A DNA stretch of 64,000 bases. Source: Paraburkholderia phenazinium. GTDB taxonomy: Bacteria; Pseudomonadota; Gammaproteobacteria; Burkholderiales; Burkholderiaceae. Position 1 is the stretch's first letter, and every line of letters starts with the position of its first letter. This document shows positions 56,615 through 64,000 of the stretch, one piece after another. The DNA lies in assembly GCF_900142845.1 (NCBI RefSeq), contig NZ_FSRU01000002.1:1178001-1242000 (forward strand), given 5' to 3'. Position numbers and translations under genes: made by a program. Under the pieces are notes generated by a model. That model saw only the letters and a list, made by a program, of their open reading frames with translations, searched no databases and was not told the origin of the DNA.

Positions 56615-57787
56615 ATGAAAAAATTTCTAGCAGCGCTGTTCGCATCGCTGATGCTGGTGTCCGGCGCGGCCTTCGCCGTGCCGAGCGCCCAGCAGATCGA
56701 ATCGGCCATGGCTCAGGGCAACTGGCAACAGGCCGACGCCGGCCTGAGCCAGGTGCTGCAGGCGCATCCGGACAACGCACGGGCTCACTACCTGTACGCC
56801 CAGGTGCTCGATCGCGAAGGCCGCTCCGGCGACGCCCTGGCGCAGATCCAGCAGGCGAAGACGCTCGACCCGCAAATCCGCTTCACCGACCCGACACGCT
56901 TCGCGCAGACCGAAGCGCGCATCCGCCGCGACGCGGAGCGTGGCGGCGTGGCGACGGGCCACACCAGCAATCCGTTCGCGCAACAGAACAGCGGTTCCGT
57001 GCAGCAGCAGGCGGCGATGGCGCCGCAAGTCCCCGAGCGGCACGGTCCGTCCGTGGGCATGTGGATCGGCATCATCGTGCTGATCGGCGCGATTGCGCTG
57101 GTGCTGCGCTGGACGCTGCGCCGTGCCCGCACGCAGGACGATTCGCGTGCCGACGACGACCGTCGCGTGCAACTCAAGCGCGCCACGGATCTGCTGAACG
57201 CAGTGCGCTCGCTGAAGCTCGACGTGAAGCTTTCCACCGCCGTGGGACATGAGGCGTTGGAGAAGGAAGTCGAAGGCACCGAGGACCAGTTGCGCGGCCT
57301 TGTCGAAGCCCTGTCGAACAGCAAGAATCCCGTGCCGCCGTATCAGCTCGACGAACTGGAGCAGCGTGTCGCCAGCCTCAAGGCACGTGCCGAGGGCCGC
57401 CCCGATCCGTATGCTGCGGGACCGGCCGGCACGGGCGATTCCGCTTACGCACGCGAAGCGGAGCGTTTCGGCAATCCGCCGCAAGCGCCCTACCCGTATC
57501 CTCCGCAACAGCAGCCGCAGGTTATCGTGCAGCAAGGCGGTGGCGGTTTTGGCGGCGGCATGGGTGGCCTCCTGACGGGCGTGCTGCTCGGCGAGGCGCT
57601 CAATTCGGGCCGCGAGCGCGAAGTGATCGTCGAGGACGACGAAACGCGCCGTCGTGGCGGCAACAATGACAACAACAATGGCGGCGGCCTCGATTTCGGC
57701 CAGGGTTCGAATAACTGGGACGACGGCAGCGGCGGTGGCGGTGTCGATATGGGCAACGACGACTCGGGCGGCTGGAGCGATACCTGA
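56615..57787 (+). CDS. TPR-containing membrane protein partner of PspA
   Basis: This 390-residue protein has a signal peptide (cleavage near AFA, residue 21), a TPR-like helical region (residues about 25-85, HPDNARAHYLYAQVLDREG), a linker and a TM helix (about 150-170, VGMWIGIIVLIGAIALVL). A helical domain (about 190-280) and a Gly/Asn/Asp-rich tail end it. The TPR should be periplasmic and the tail cytosolic. It probably works with PspA at the inner membrane (from adjacency). Confidence 0.8.
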   Translation: MKKFLAALFASLMLVSGAAFAVPSAQQIESAMAQGNWQQADAGLSQVLQAHPDNARAHYLYAQVLDREGRSGDALAQIQQAKTLDPQIRFTDPTRFAQTEARIRRDAERGGVATGHTSNPFAQQNSGSVQQQAAMAPQVPERHGPSVGMWIGIIVLIGAIALVLRWTLRRARTQDDSRADDDRRVQLKRATDLLNAVRSLKLDVKLSTAVGHEALEKEVEGTEDQLRGLVEALSNSKNPVPPYQLDELEQRVASLKARAEGRPDPYAAGPAGTGDSAYAREAERFGNPPQAPYPYPPQQQPQVIVQQGGGGFGGGMGGLLTGVLLGEALNSGREREVIVEDDETRRRGGNNDNNNGGGLDFGQGSNNWDDGSGGGGVDMGNDDSGGWSDT

Positions 57788-57861
57788 TCGACCGGGACGC
57801 GCTGCGCCGCCCGGCGCCACGCGCTGACGCACCGGATGCACCGTGTGCGAAACACCCTTAA

Positions 57862-57892
57862 AAACAGGCTCCGTTCCTCACGGAGCCTGTTT
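57862..57892. terminator. Bidirectional terminator between convergent genes
   Basis: A perfect 13-bp stem (57862-57874 with 57880-57892, loop TCCTC) lies between the TPR gene and the TetR gene. It begins with AAA and ends in TTT, so it can act in both directions. Confidence 0.85.
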
Positions 57893-57907
57893 GCTTATGA
57901 GCGATGC

Positions 57908-58555
57908 TCACGCGCTCGCGGAAAGCGGCGACTGATGCTGCTCGAGCACCGCCGCCCCGGCGAACAGCCTGACGATAAAGCGCTCGGAGTAATCGATCAG
58001 CGCCTCGCGCCGGGCGGCATTGCTGATGTACTCATGCGACAGATGAAACAGTTGCAGCACGATCTGCGTGCAGATTTCATCCACCGTCGCCCGCGCGAGG
58101 CCCGGCACCAGACTCAGTTGCATGACGTCGTCGGCCATCTCCGCTGACACTTCGTTCAGATTCGCTCGCACCGCGTCGCGCAGCGCCGGTGAGGTGCCGT
58201 GATACTCGGCGAGCGCGCTCAAAAACGCTTCCCGGTTATCCAGCGCAAATGCGAAAAACGCCGCACAGGCACGACGCGGCACGCTATGCGGCTCGTCGTG
58301 CGCGGCGAGCCAACGCTCGCGTCGCAGCATCGGCCGCAAGCGCCGGCTCAGCCATTCGACCGCTTCGCGCGCCAGATCGTCGAGCGTGTCGAAATGCCGG
58401 TAAAACGTGTTGGGGTTCAGACCGGCTTCGCGCGCCAGTTCGCGCAGACCCAGCGTCGCAAAGCTGCGCCCGCTGGCCGTCAGGCGCAAGGCCGCTTCAA
58501 TCAGGCGGCGTTTGCCCGGCGCGAGGTCAAGATCGGGATCGGGAGTGGCTTCCAT
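57908..58555 (-). CDS. TetR-family regulator
   Basis: This 215-residue TetR regulator has a helix-turn-helix in LRELAREAGLNPNTFYRHF (residues about 35-54). I chose the ATG at 58555; ATG at 58609 would add 18 residues. It is divergent from the monooxygenase operon and faces a 40-bp inverted repeat (58625-58664), its probable operator. It resembles FabR/DesT-type regulators of lipid-related genes, but the ligand is unknown. Confidence 0.88.
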   Translation of the reverse strand: MEATPDPDLDLAPGKRRLIEAALRLTASGRSFATLGLRELAREAGLNPNTFYRHFDTLDDLAREAVEWLSRRLRPMLRRERWLAAHDEPHSVPRRACAAFFAFALDNREAFLSALAEYHGTSPALRDAVRANLNEVSAEMADDVMQLSLVPGLARATVDEICTQIVLQLFHLSHEYISNAARREALIDYSERFIVRLFAGAAVLEQHQSPLSASA

Positions 58556-58624
58556 AGGGCTCAAAAACAAGGCGCGCAACGCGCGTGCAACGCCTGCACT
58601 GTAAACCATCTTGACGCCAAGTGC

Positions 58625-58664
58625 ACAGTTGTCTACTCTGCGGGTTATGGGAGTAGACAACTGT
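58625..58664. promoter_or_regulatory. Large inverted repeat operator between TetR and monooxygenase genes
   Basis: Perfect 14-bp arms ACAGTTGTCTACTC (58625-58638) and GAGTAGACAACTGT (58651-58664) flank a 12-bp spacer. Each arm contains a GTTGTCTAC element. The position between the divergent starts fits repression of both. Confidence 0.8.
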
Positions 58665-58720
58665 AGACATCGGTTGATCGCTCATGCCTTTCCCCTTCTT
58701 TGACGCGGAGTACCGTACCC

Positions 58721-60232
58721 ATGCCATCGCCCTCGCCTGCTACGCCACGCATTGCCATCGTCGGGAGCGGCTTCGCCGGCATTGGCATGGCGATCCGGCT
58801 GAGGCAAATGGGACTGGAGTCGTTTACGATCTACGAGGCCGCGGGCGAGATCGGCGGGACGTGGCGCGACAACACTTATCCCGGTGCCGCCTGCGACGTG
58901 CCCTCGCATCTGTATTCGTTTTCCTTCGAACCCAATCCCGGCTGGTCGCGCGCGTACGGGCAACAGGCCGAGATTCTCGCGTACATGAAGCACTGCGTGC
59001 GCAAGTACGGGCTCGAGCCGTTCGTGCGCTGCCATACACGCGTGGTGGCGGCCCGCTTCGACGAGGCCCGTCAGGTGTGGCGGCTCGAACTCGAGCATGG
59101 CGCAAACGCGGCAGCGGCTTCGTCGACCACGCACGAGAACGAGACGATCGAAGCCGACATCGTGATTGCGGCAAGCGGCCCCTTGTCGCAGCCGGCCATG
59201 CCGCAGATCGCCGGTCTCGAACGCTTCACCGGCAAGCTGTTCCACTCGGCGCGCTGGGACCATGACTATCCGCTCGAGGGCAAGCGCGTCGCGGTGATCG
59301 GCACCGGCGCCAGCGCCATCCAGTTCGTGCCGCGGATCCAGCCGCGCGTCGCGCAGCTCGATCTGTTCCAGCGTACTGCGCCGTGGATCATGCCGAAACC
59401 CGACAAGCCGGTCAGCAAGCGGGCGCAATGGTGGTTCCGGTACCTGCCGTTCACGCAGCGCTTCGTTCGCAGTACGATCTACTGGCAGCTCGAATCGCGT
59501 GCCATCGCCTTCGTCGTCAATCCGAAGCTGATGAAGTATCCAATGAAGTTCGGCCTGAGCTATCTGGAACGGCGGGTCAAAGACCCTGAACTGCGCGCCA
59601 AACTGACGCCCAACTACCGGCTCGGCTGCAAGCGCGTGCTGCTATCGAGCGAATACTATCCGGCGCTCAGCCAGCCGAACGTGGAGGTGGTCACCACCGC
59701 CATCCGCGAAGTCGTCGCCGACGGCGTCGTCACGGAAGATGGCGTGCATCACCCCGCCGACGCGATCATCTGCGGCACCGGCTTTCAGGTCAACGACATC
59801 GGCGCGCCGTTCGACGTCACCGGCGTAGGCGGCGCGGATCTCGACGCGCGCTGGCTGCGCGACGGACCCGAGGCGTATCTCGGCACCAGCATTGCCGACT
59901 TTCCGAATTTCTTCCTGATGGTGGGTCCGAACACAGGGCTCGGCCACAACTCGATGATCTACATGATCGAGTCGCAGGTGCAATACATCGCCGACTGTTT
60001 GCGCGTGCTGCGCCGGCGCGGCGCCCGCACCATGAACCTGCGGCCCGACGTGCAGCACGCCTTCAACGCGCGCCTGCAAGAAGACATGCGGCGCTCGGTG
60101 TGGGTGAGCGGCTGCCAGAGCTGGTACCAGACGAAGAGCGGCAAGGTCACCGCCATCTGGCCGGGCTTCACGTTCAGCTTCCGCAAGCGCACCCGCCGGG
60201 TGCGTGCGCGCGAGTACCGCTTCGCGCGCTGA
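58721..60232 (+). CDS. Baeyer-Villiger-type flavin monooxygenase
   Basis: This 503-residue FAD/NADPH enzyme has an N-terminal FAD motif GSGFAG (residues 15-20) and GGTWRDNTYPGAACDVPSH near 45-63. The Baeyer-Villiger fingerprint FTGKLFHSARWDHD starts near residue 169, and a second nucleotide-binding motif VAVIGTGASAIQ follows. It oxidises ketones to esters or lactones. Downstream lies an alpha/beta hydrolase, the usual next enzyme in such catabolic pairs. The substrate may be a cyclic or long-chain ketone; not determinable here. Confidence 0.9.
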   Translation: MPSPSPATPRIAIVGSGFAGIGMAIRLRQMGLESFTIYEAAGEIGGTWRDNTYPGAACDVPSHLYSFSFEPNPGWSRAYGQQAEILAYMKHCVRKYGLEPFVRCHTRVVAARFDEARQVWRLELEHGANAAAASSTTHENETIEADIVIAASGPLSQPAMPQIAGLERFTGKLFHSARWDHDYPLEGKRVAVIGTGASAIQFVPRIQPRVAQLDLFQRTAPWIMPKPDKPVSKRAQWWFRYLPFTQRFVRSTIYWQLESRAIAFVVNPKLMKYPMKFGLSYLERRVKDPELRAKLTPNYRLGCKRVLLSSEYYPALSQPNVEVVTTAIREVVADGVVTEDGVHHPADAIICGTGFQVNDIGAPFDVTGVGGADLDARWLRDGPEAYLGTSIADFPNFFLMVGPNTGLGHNSMIYMIESQVQYIADCLRVLRRRGARTMNLRPDVQHAFNARLQEDMRRSVWVSGCQSWYQTKSGKVTAIWPGFTFSFRKRTRRVRAREYRFAR

Positions 60233-60285
60233 GGTTGGCCGCGAGGCAGCGCTGCTTTCGAACTCAAACAACCAGGGAGACAAAC

Positions 60286-61299
60286 ATGGCAAGCCTCGAA
60301 ACCGTTCCATCTGCGCCGGGCGCACCGCTGCCGCCCCGCTCGCTCGCCGCGCGCCTCGGCATCACCAGCGTACCGCGCGAGGCGCTGCGGCAGCGCTATA
60401 CGCAGCCAGGCTCGAAGTTCGTCAACATCATGGGCAGCGACGTTCACTACGTCGACGAAGGCAGCGGCGAGCTGCTGGTGATGATTCACGGCTTCGCATC
60501 GTCGCTGCATACCTGGGACGGCGTCGCGGAAGAACTGGCGCGCAGCTATCGCGTGATCCGCCTCGACCTGCCGCCGTTCGGCGTGACCGGGCCGCTGCAC
60601 ACGCCGTCCGGCGCGATCGAGACCATGAATATGCCTACGTACCGGCGCTTCATCGATACCTTCATGCAGGCGCTCGGCATCCAACGCGCGACGCTGATCG
60701 GCAACTCGCTCGGCGGGTTGATCTCATGGGACTACGCGGTACGCCATCGCGATGCGGTCGAGCGGCTGGTGCTGATCGACTCGGCGGGCTTTCCGATGAA
60801 GCTGCCGATTTACATTGGCCTCTTCAACAGCGCGATGGTACGCATGAGCGCACCGTGGTGGCTGCCCGAGCCGATCATCCGCAGTGCGGTACGCAATGTC
60901 TACGGCGATCCGCGCCGGCTTGCGGCGCCCGTGCTGCGACGCTATATCGAGTTCTTCCACGGCGCGGGTACACGCGCGGCAATCGGCAAGATGGTGCCGA
61001 CGCTTGATTTCGCCGACCTCGACACCGACGTGCTGAAAACCGTCGACGTGCCATCGCTCGTGTTGTGGGGAGCCAAGGACCGCTGGATTCCGCCCGCGCA
61101 TGCGGCGGAGTTCGCGCGGCGCATTCCGGGGGCACAGTCCGTCATGTACGAAGGGCTGGGCCACATCCCGATGGAGGAGGATCCCGGGCGCGTGCTGGAG
61201 GATTTGCGCGCCTTTCTGTTTCAGCCGCCGCCTCCGAGCAGGCGCAACACATCCCAGAGGAACTTGCAGGCCAGCACGATCAGTTCCCACAACTGGTAG
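60286..61299 (+). CDS. Alpha/beta hydrolase (esterase-like), operon partner of the monooxygenase
   Basis: This 337-residue alpha/beta hydrolase has HGFASS (oxyanion loop), nucleophile Ser141 in GNSLGG (139-144), an Asp in GAKDRW and His in GLGHIPMEEDP. AGGGAGA precedes the ATG at 60286, 53 bp after the monooxygenase. It likely hydrolyses the ester made by the Baeyer-Villiger enzyme (inference). It has a 50-residue N-terminal extension before the fold. Confidence 0.88.
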   Translation: MASLETVPSAPGAPLPPRSLAARLGITSVPREALRQRYTQPGSKFVNIMGSDVHYVDEGSGELLVMIHGFASSLHTWDGVAEELARSYRVIRLDLPPFGVTGPLHTPSGAIETMNMPTYRRFIDTFMQALGIQRATLIGNSLGGLISWDYAVRHRDAVERLVLIDSAGFPMKLPIYIGLFNSAMVRMSAPWWLPEPIIRSAVRNVYGDPRRLAAPVLRRYIEFFHGAGTRAAIGKMVPTLDFADLDTDVLKTVDVPSLVLWGAKDRWIPPAHAAEFARRIPGAQSVMYEGLGHIPMEEDPGRVLEDLRAFLFQPPPPSRRNTSQRNLQASTISSHNW

Positions 61300-61536
61300 A
61301 GCTGCTGCCAGCCGGCAAGGCACGCAAAAGCTTCGATCATAGTCAGTCAGGCGATGGACGGTAGCGGCTTCCCGGCACGCCGGGGGCGGGATCGACGACC
61401 CGGTGCCAAGACCCACATCATATCGACCTCGGGATACCCCGTATCAAGTCGCGCGCCGGAATGCCGTCAATACAGCGAGAAGACGCGGCATCCGTCCCGG
61501 ATGACCGTGCCGAACGGCGCCATCCAGGAGAGACAC

Positions 61537-62940
61537 ATGACGCGCTTTAGCTTCCGCCGGGCGTCCCGGACGCCGTCGATCGTCGGCGATATTGCCGCGC
61601 AGGCGGGCAAACTGGGCATTGAGATCTGCGATGTGTCGGGCCACGTCGAGGAAGTGGCGGCGCGGGTACAGCGCCAGGCCCAGGTGTGCCGCTCGCTGCG
61701 CGACGCCGCGGCGCAGACGATGGCCGGCAACCGCCGGATTGCGACGGCCGCGCGCGAGATGCGCGACGTGACGACCGAAGTGGCGAGCGGAGTCCAGGAG
61801 TCGCAGCAGACGCTGGAGGCCTCGCTCGAGGACATCCACGGCCTCGTCGAAGGCGTGACGGTCATCGAGAGCCACATCGGCGCACTGCGGGCGGCGCTGG
61901 CGCATGTGAGCCGGGTGTCCGAGGAGATTTCGCTGATTGCGCGCCAGACTCACCTGCTGGCGCTCAATGCGGCGATCGAAGCCGCGCGGGCCGGCGACTC
62001 CGGGAAGAGTTTCGCGGTGGTTGCGGCGGAGGTGAAGAACCTGTCGGCGAAGACGGCGCAGGCGACGGGCCAGATCGAGACCACCCTTGCGCAATTGACC
62101 CAGCAGACGGAGCAACTCACCAACGAGGGGTCGGTGAATACGGCGCGGGCGCATCGGGTGCGGGAAGGCACGCGCAGGATTGGCGAGGTGGTGCATTCGA
62201 CGGGGGAAGCGATTACGCAACTCAACGCGGAGGCGGGACAGATTGCGACGTTGACGGGCGAGATCGAGAGCCAGTGCACGGGGTTGGAGGCGCAGGTGCT
62301 GGAGATGGCGAGCGGCGTGGAGGATTCGAGCCAGAACTTTGTGCAGGCGAAGGACCGGCTGGGGAATTTGCTGGGGGTATCGGAGACGCTGATCGAGCTG
62401 ACGGCCGCGACGGGCGTGGAGACGACGGACACGCGGTTTATTGAGGCGGTGCAGCAGACGGCGGCGAAGATCGGCAAGTTGTTTGAGCGGGCGGTCGCGA
62501 GTGGCGAGTTGAGTTTGGCGGATCTGTTCGACCAGACGTATGTGCCGATTGGTGGGACGAATCCGCCGCAGTTCATGACGCGGTTTACGGCGTTTACGGA
62601 TCGGGTGTTGCCTGGGGTGCAGGAGCCTTTGCTGGGGCTTGATCCACGGGTGGCGTTTTGTGCCGCGGTCGATGCGCGGGGGTATTTGCCGACGCATAAC
62701 AAGAAATTTTCTCAGCCGCAGCGCGATGATCCTGTCTGGAATGCGGCTAATTGCCGGAATCGGCGGGTGTTTGATGATCGGACTGGGCTTGCTGCCGCGA
62801 CTCATACCAAGCGGTTTTTGTTGCAGACGTATCGGCGCGATATGGGAGGTGGGGAGTTTGTGCTGATGAAGGATGCTTCCGCGCCTGTTTTTGTTGGTGG
62901 CAGGCATTGGGGTGGGGTTAGGATGGGGTATAGGGCTTAG
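61537..62940 (+). CDS. Soluble methyl-accepting chemoreceptor with C-terminal sensor-like domain
   Basis: This 467-residue receptor lacks TM helices. The methyl-accepting signalling helices occupy about 20-290, with a tip around [17 protein letters not shown]-terminal domain of about 130 residues ([50 protein letters not shown]) recurs in cytosolic receptors of Proteobacteria and probably senses an internal ligand or redox state. AGGAGA precedes the ATG at 61537. Codon GC content drops toward the end. Confidence 0.87.
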   Translation: MTRFSFRRASRTPSIVGDIAAQAGKLGIEICDVSGHVEEVAARVQRQAQVCRSLRDAAAQTMAGNRRIATAAREMRDVTTEVASGVQESQQTLEASLEDIHGLVEGVTVIESHIGALRAALAHVSRVSEEISLIARQTHLLALNAAIEAARAGDSGKSFAVVAAEVKNLSAKTAQATGQIETTLAQLTQQTEQLTNEGSVNTARAHRVREGTRRIGEVVHSTGEAITQLNAEAGQIATLTGEIESQCTGLEAQVLEMASGVEDSSQNFVQAKDRLGNLLGVSETLIELTAATGVETTDTRFIEAVQQTAAKIGKLFERAVASGELSLADLFDQTYVPIGGTNPPQFMTRFTAFTDRVLPGVQEPLLGLDPRVAFCAAVDARGYLPTHNKKFSQPQRDDPVWNAANCRNRRVFDDRTGLAAATHTKRFLLQTYRRDMGGGEFVLMKDASAPVFVGGRHWGGVRMGYRA

Positions 62941-63044
62941 CTCGCTTTTTTTTGCCTGCGCGGCGCTTTGGTTGTTCTCTTGGGGTGTTGGCCTTTCCTT
63001 GATTTCTTAGTGGTCTATTAGCTTCGCCCCTGTGCGGGGCGGCA

Positions 63045-63076
63045 CTTACTTTCTTTGCCGCCGCAAAGAAAGTAAG
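63045..63076. repeat. Palindromic hairpin in the left arm of the inverted repeat
   Basis: CTTACTTTCTTTGC and GCAAAGAAAGTAAG form a perfect 14-bp stem with a 4-nt loop (63045-63058 with 63063-63076), about 100 bp after the chemoreceptor stop. It may act as a terminator-like element. Confidence 0.75.
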
Positions 63077-63164
63077 CAAAGAAAGCGGGCTCACACCGCC
63101 AGCGTTTAGTGAGCCATCTAGGTCTGCTAACGGAAACGGCCCAAGACCAGACCCGCCCTCGCAC
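63058..63164 (+). repeat. Left arm of a 107-bp inverted repeat
   Basis: This arm is nearly identical to the reverse complement of 63465-63571, with only a few mismatches. It overlaps the hairpin at its start. It looks like a dispersed Burkholderiales repeat family (recalled). Confidence 0.85.
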
Positions 63165-63464
63165 TTCCCCCGCTCGTGACACAGCGCTCATCCACCCCAC
63201 TCCGCACTCCGTGCGTCGCGGTCGGGTCTGCCTGGGAAACCCGGCTCACCATGGCACTCGAGATGTGTTCCAAGCCCGCCCACCAAGGAAGCACTAGCCA
63301 ACGCGGCCTCGATAACGCCCAGCGGACGAGAATCGGCTCACGGGCAGCGGCAAAGAAAAATAGTTAGAATACCTACAGAATTTGCAGAAGGGGGGGGTGT
63401 ACCCGACGGCGGGGCGCGCAGCGCGACGCTGGAACGGATGATGGCCTTGTCACTAACGTGGGTG
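63165..63464. other. Spacer between the inverted arms
   Basis: This is about 300 bp with no recognisable gene. It is GC-rich apart from one AT-rich patch near 63360, followed by a run of eight G residues. Confidence 0.5.
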
Positions 63465-63571
63465 GTGCGAGGGCGGGTCTCGTCTTGGGCCGTTTCCGTT
63501 AGCAGACCTAGATGGCTCACTACGAGCTAGCGGTGTGAGCCCGCTTTCTTTGCTTACTTTCTTTGCGGCGG
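63465..63571 (-). repeat. Right arm of the 107-bp inverted repeat
   Basis: The arm ends at 63571, exactly where the insertion element begins. The palindrome that continues beyond the left arm (63045-63057) is therefore missing here, replaced by the IS. Confidence 0.85.
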
Positions 63572-64000
63572 TGTACAGACTGGAGACATAGCTGACAGGT
63601 GTACGGGGACATGGTTGACACTTTCGGGCAATCGAACGCCCGGACCCATCCATGCCCTGGAACGTAAAAGACACCATGAGTCTCAGACAGGAATTCGTTT
63701 GTCTGGCCGCTGTGCAGACAGTGCCTTTCAGCGAGTTGTGCCGGCGCTTCAACATCAGCCGCCAGACCGGCTACAAATGGCTTGAACGCCACAAGACGCA
63801 AGGCGAGGACGGTCTGGCCGACCGTTCCCGTCGCCCGCATTGCAGCCCCTCCCGCTCATCGGATCAGGTCGCCCAGGCCGTGATCGCCTTGCGTCAGGCG
63901 CACGGCTGGGGTGGGCGCAAGATCGCCCGACGGCTGCAGGACATGGGCTTTGCCGACGTTCCAGCGCCCGCCACGGTAACGGAAATCCTCCGGCGTCATG
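63572..64000 (+). mobile_element. Left end of an IS481-family insertion sequence
   Basis: The element starts TGTACAGACTGGAGACATAG, with internal repeats of GACA (ACATAGCTGACA, ACATGGTTGACA), as in IS481 left ends, and runs past the window edge. It is inserted into the CTTAC palindrome. Confidence 0.8.
63652..64000 (+). CDS. IS481-family transposase, partial (3' end outside window)
   Basis: The first 116 codons encode the N-terminal helix-turn-helix: MPWNVKDTMSLRQEFVCLA, then SELCRRFNISRQTGYKWLER and ADRSRRPHCSPS, characteristic of IS481 transposases. The DDE catalytic domain lies beyond the window. The open frame reaches the last base without interruption. Confidence 0.88.
   Translation, partial: MPWNVKDTMSLRQEFVCLAAVQTVPFSELCRRFNISRQTGYKWLERHKTQGEDGLADRSRRPHCSPSRSSDQVAQAVIALRQAHGWGGRKIARRLQDMGFADVPAPATVTEILRRH

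Overview
The window is GC-rich DNA with dense coding on both strands, GTG and TTG starts, and Burkholderia-type gene families: ribose ABC operon, kgu 2-ketogluconate operon, NodT-type RND tripartite pump, a DUF3022-like protein and an IS481 element. It looks like a chromosomal segment of a Betaproteobacterium, most likely Paraburkholderia or Burkholderia (inference). No tRNA, rRNA or CRISPR array was seen.

Layout. 0.5-3.5 kb: a 2-keto-4-pentenoate hydratase-type enzyme and a membrane chemoreceptor ending in a CheR-docking pentapeptide. 3.7-9 kb: rbsR, rbsC, rbsA and rbsB on the minus strand (transcribed rbsBACR), with a perfect LacI-type operator upstream of rbsB. 9-17 kb: CorA, a lipoprotein, an orphan cydX overlapping a P-loop kinase, a saccharopine dehydrogenase-type enzyme with an Lrp regulator, a LysR regulator, a Spy-like periplasmic protein and small conserved proteins. 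17.3-23 kb: a full 2-ketogluconate operon (kguE-kguK-kguT-kguD-ptxS) behind a palindrome resembling the PtxS operator, with an 11-bp minisatellite between kguE and kguK. 23-31 kb: LysR/YeiH pair, glutathione S-transferase, ClC channel with CBS domains, C45-type hydrolase and small proteins. 31-34 kb: a CGNR regulator divergent from two alpha/beta hydrolases and an SDR, two of which have altered catalytic residues. 36-43 kb: TetR repressor divergent from a tripartite RND efflux operon.

43.3-50.5 kb is the accessory region of greatest interest. It starts AT-rich, with three tandem paralogous single-TM proteins of no family I recognise, then an RTX protein built on 126-residue modules, then the front half of a type I secretion ABC transporter. 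It is decaying: the first paralog and the RTX gene each carry one in-frame stop, and the transporter is cut off at a junction beside lpxL. The arrangement suggests a degenerated type I-secreted effector with an array of periplasm-facing partner or immunity-like proteins (inference).

50.5-64 kb: an LpxL/HtrB acyltransferase, a class A PBP (PBP1a type), a ribbon-helix-helix-like protein, PspA with a TPR membrane partner, a TetR regulator divergent from a Baeyer-Villiger-type monooxygenase and an alpha/beta hydrolase (an oxidise-then-hydrolyse pair), a soluble chemoreceptor, a 107-bp inverted repeat pair and, inserted in the palindrome at the end of the second arm, the left end of an IS481 element running off the window.
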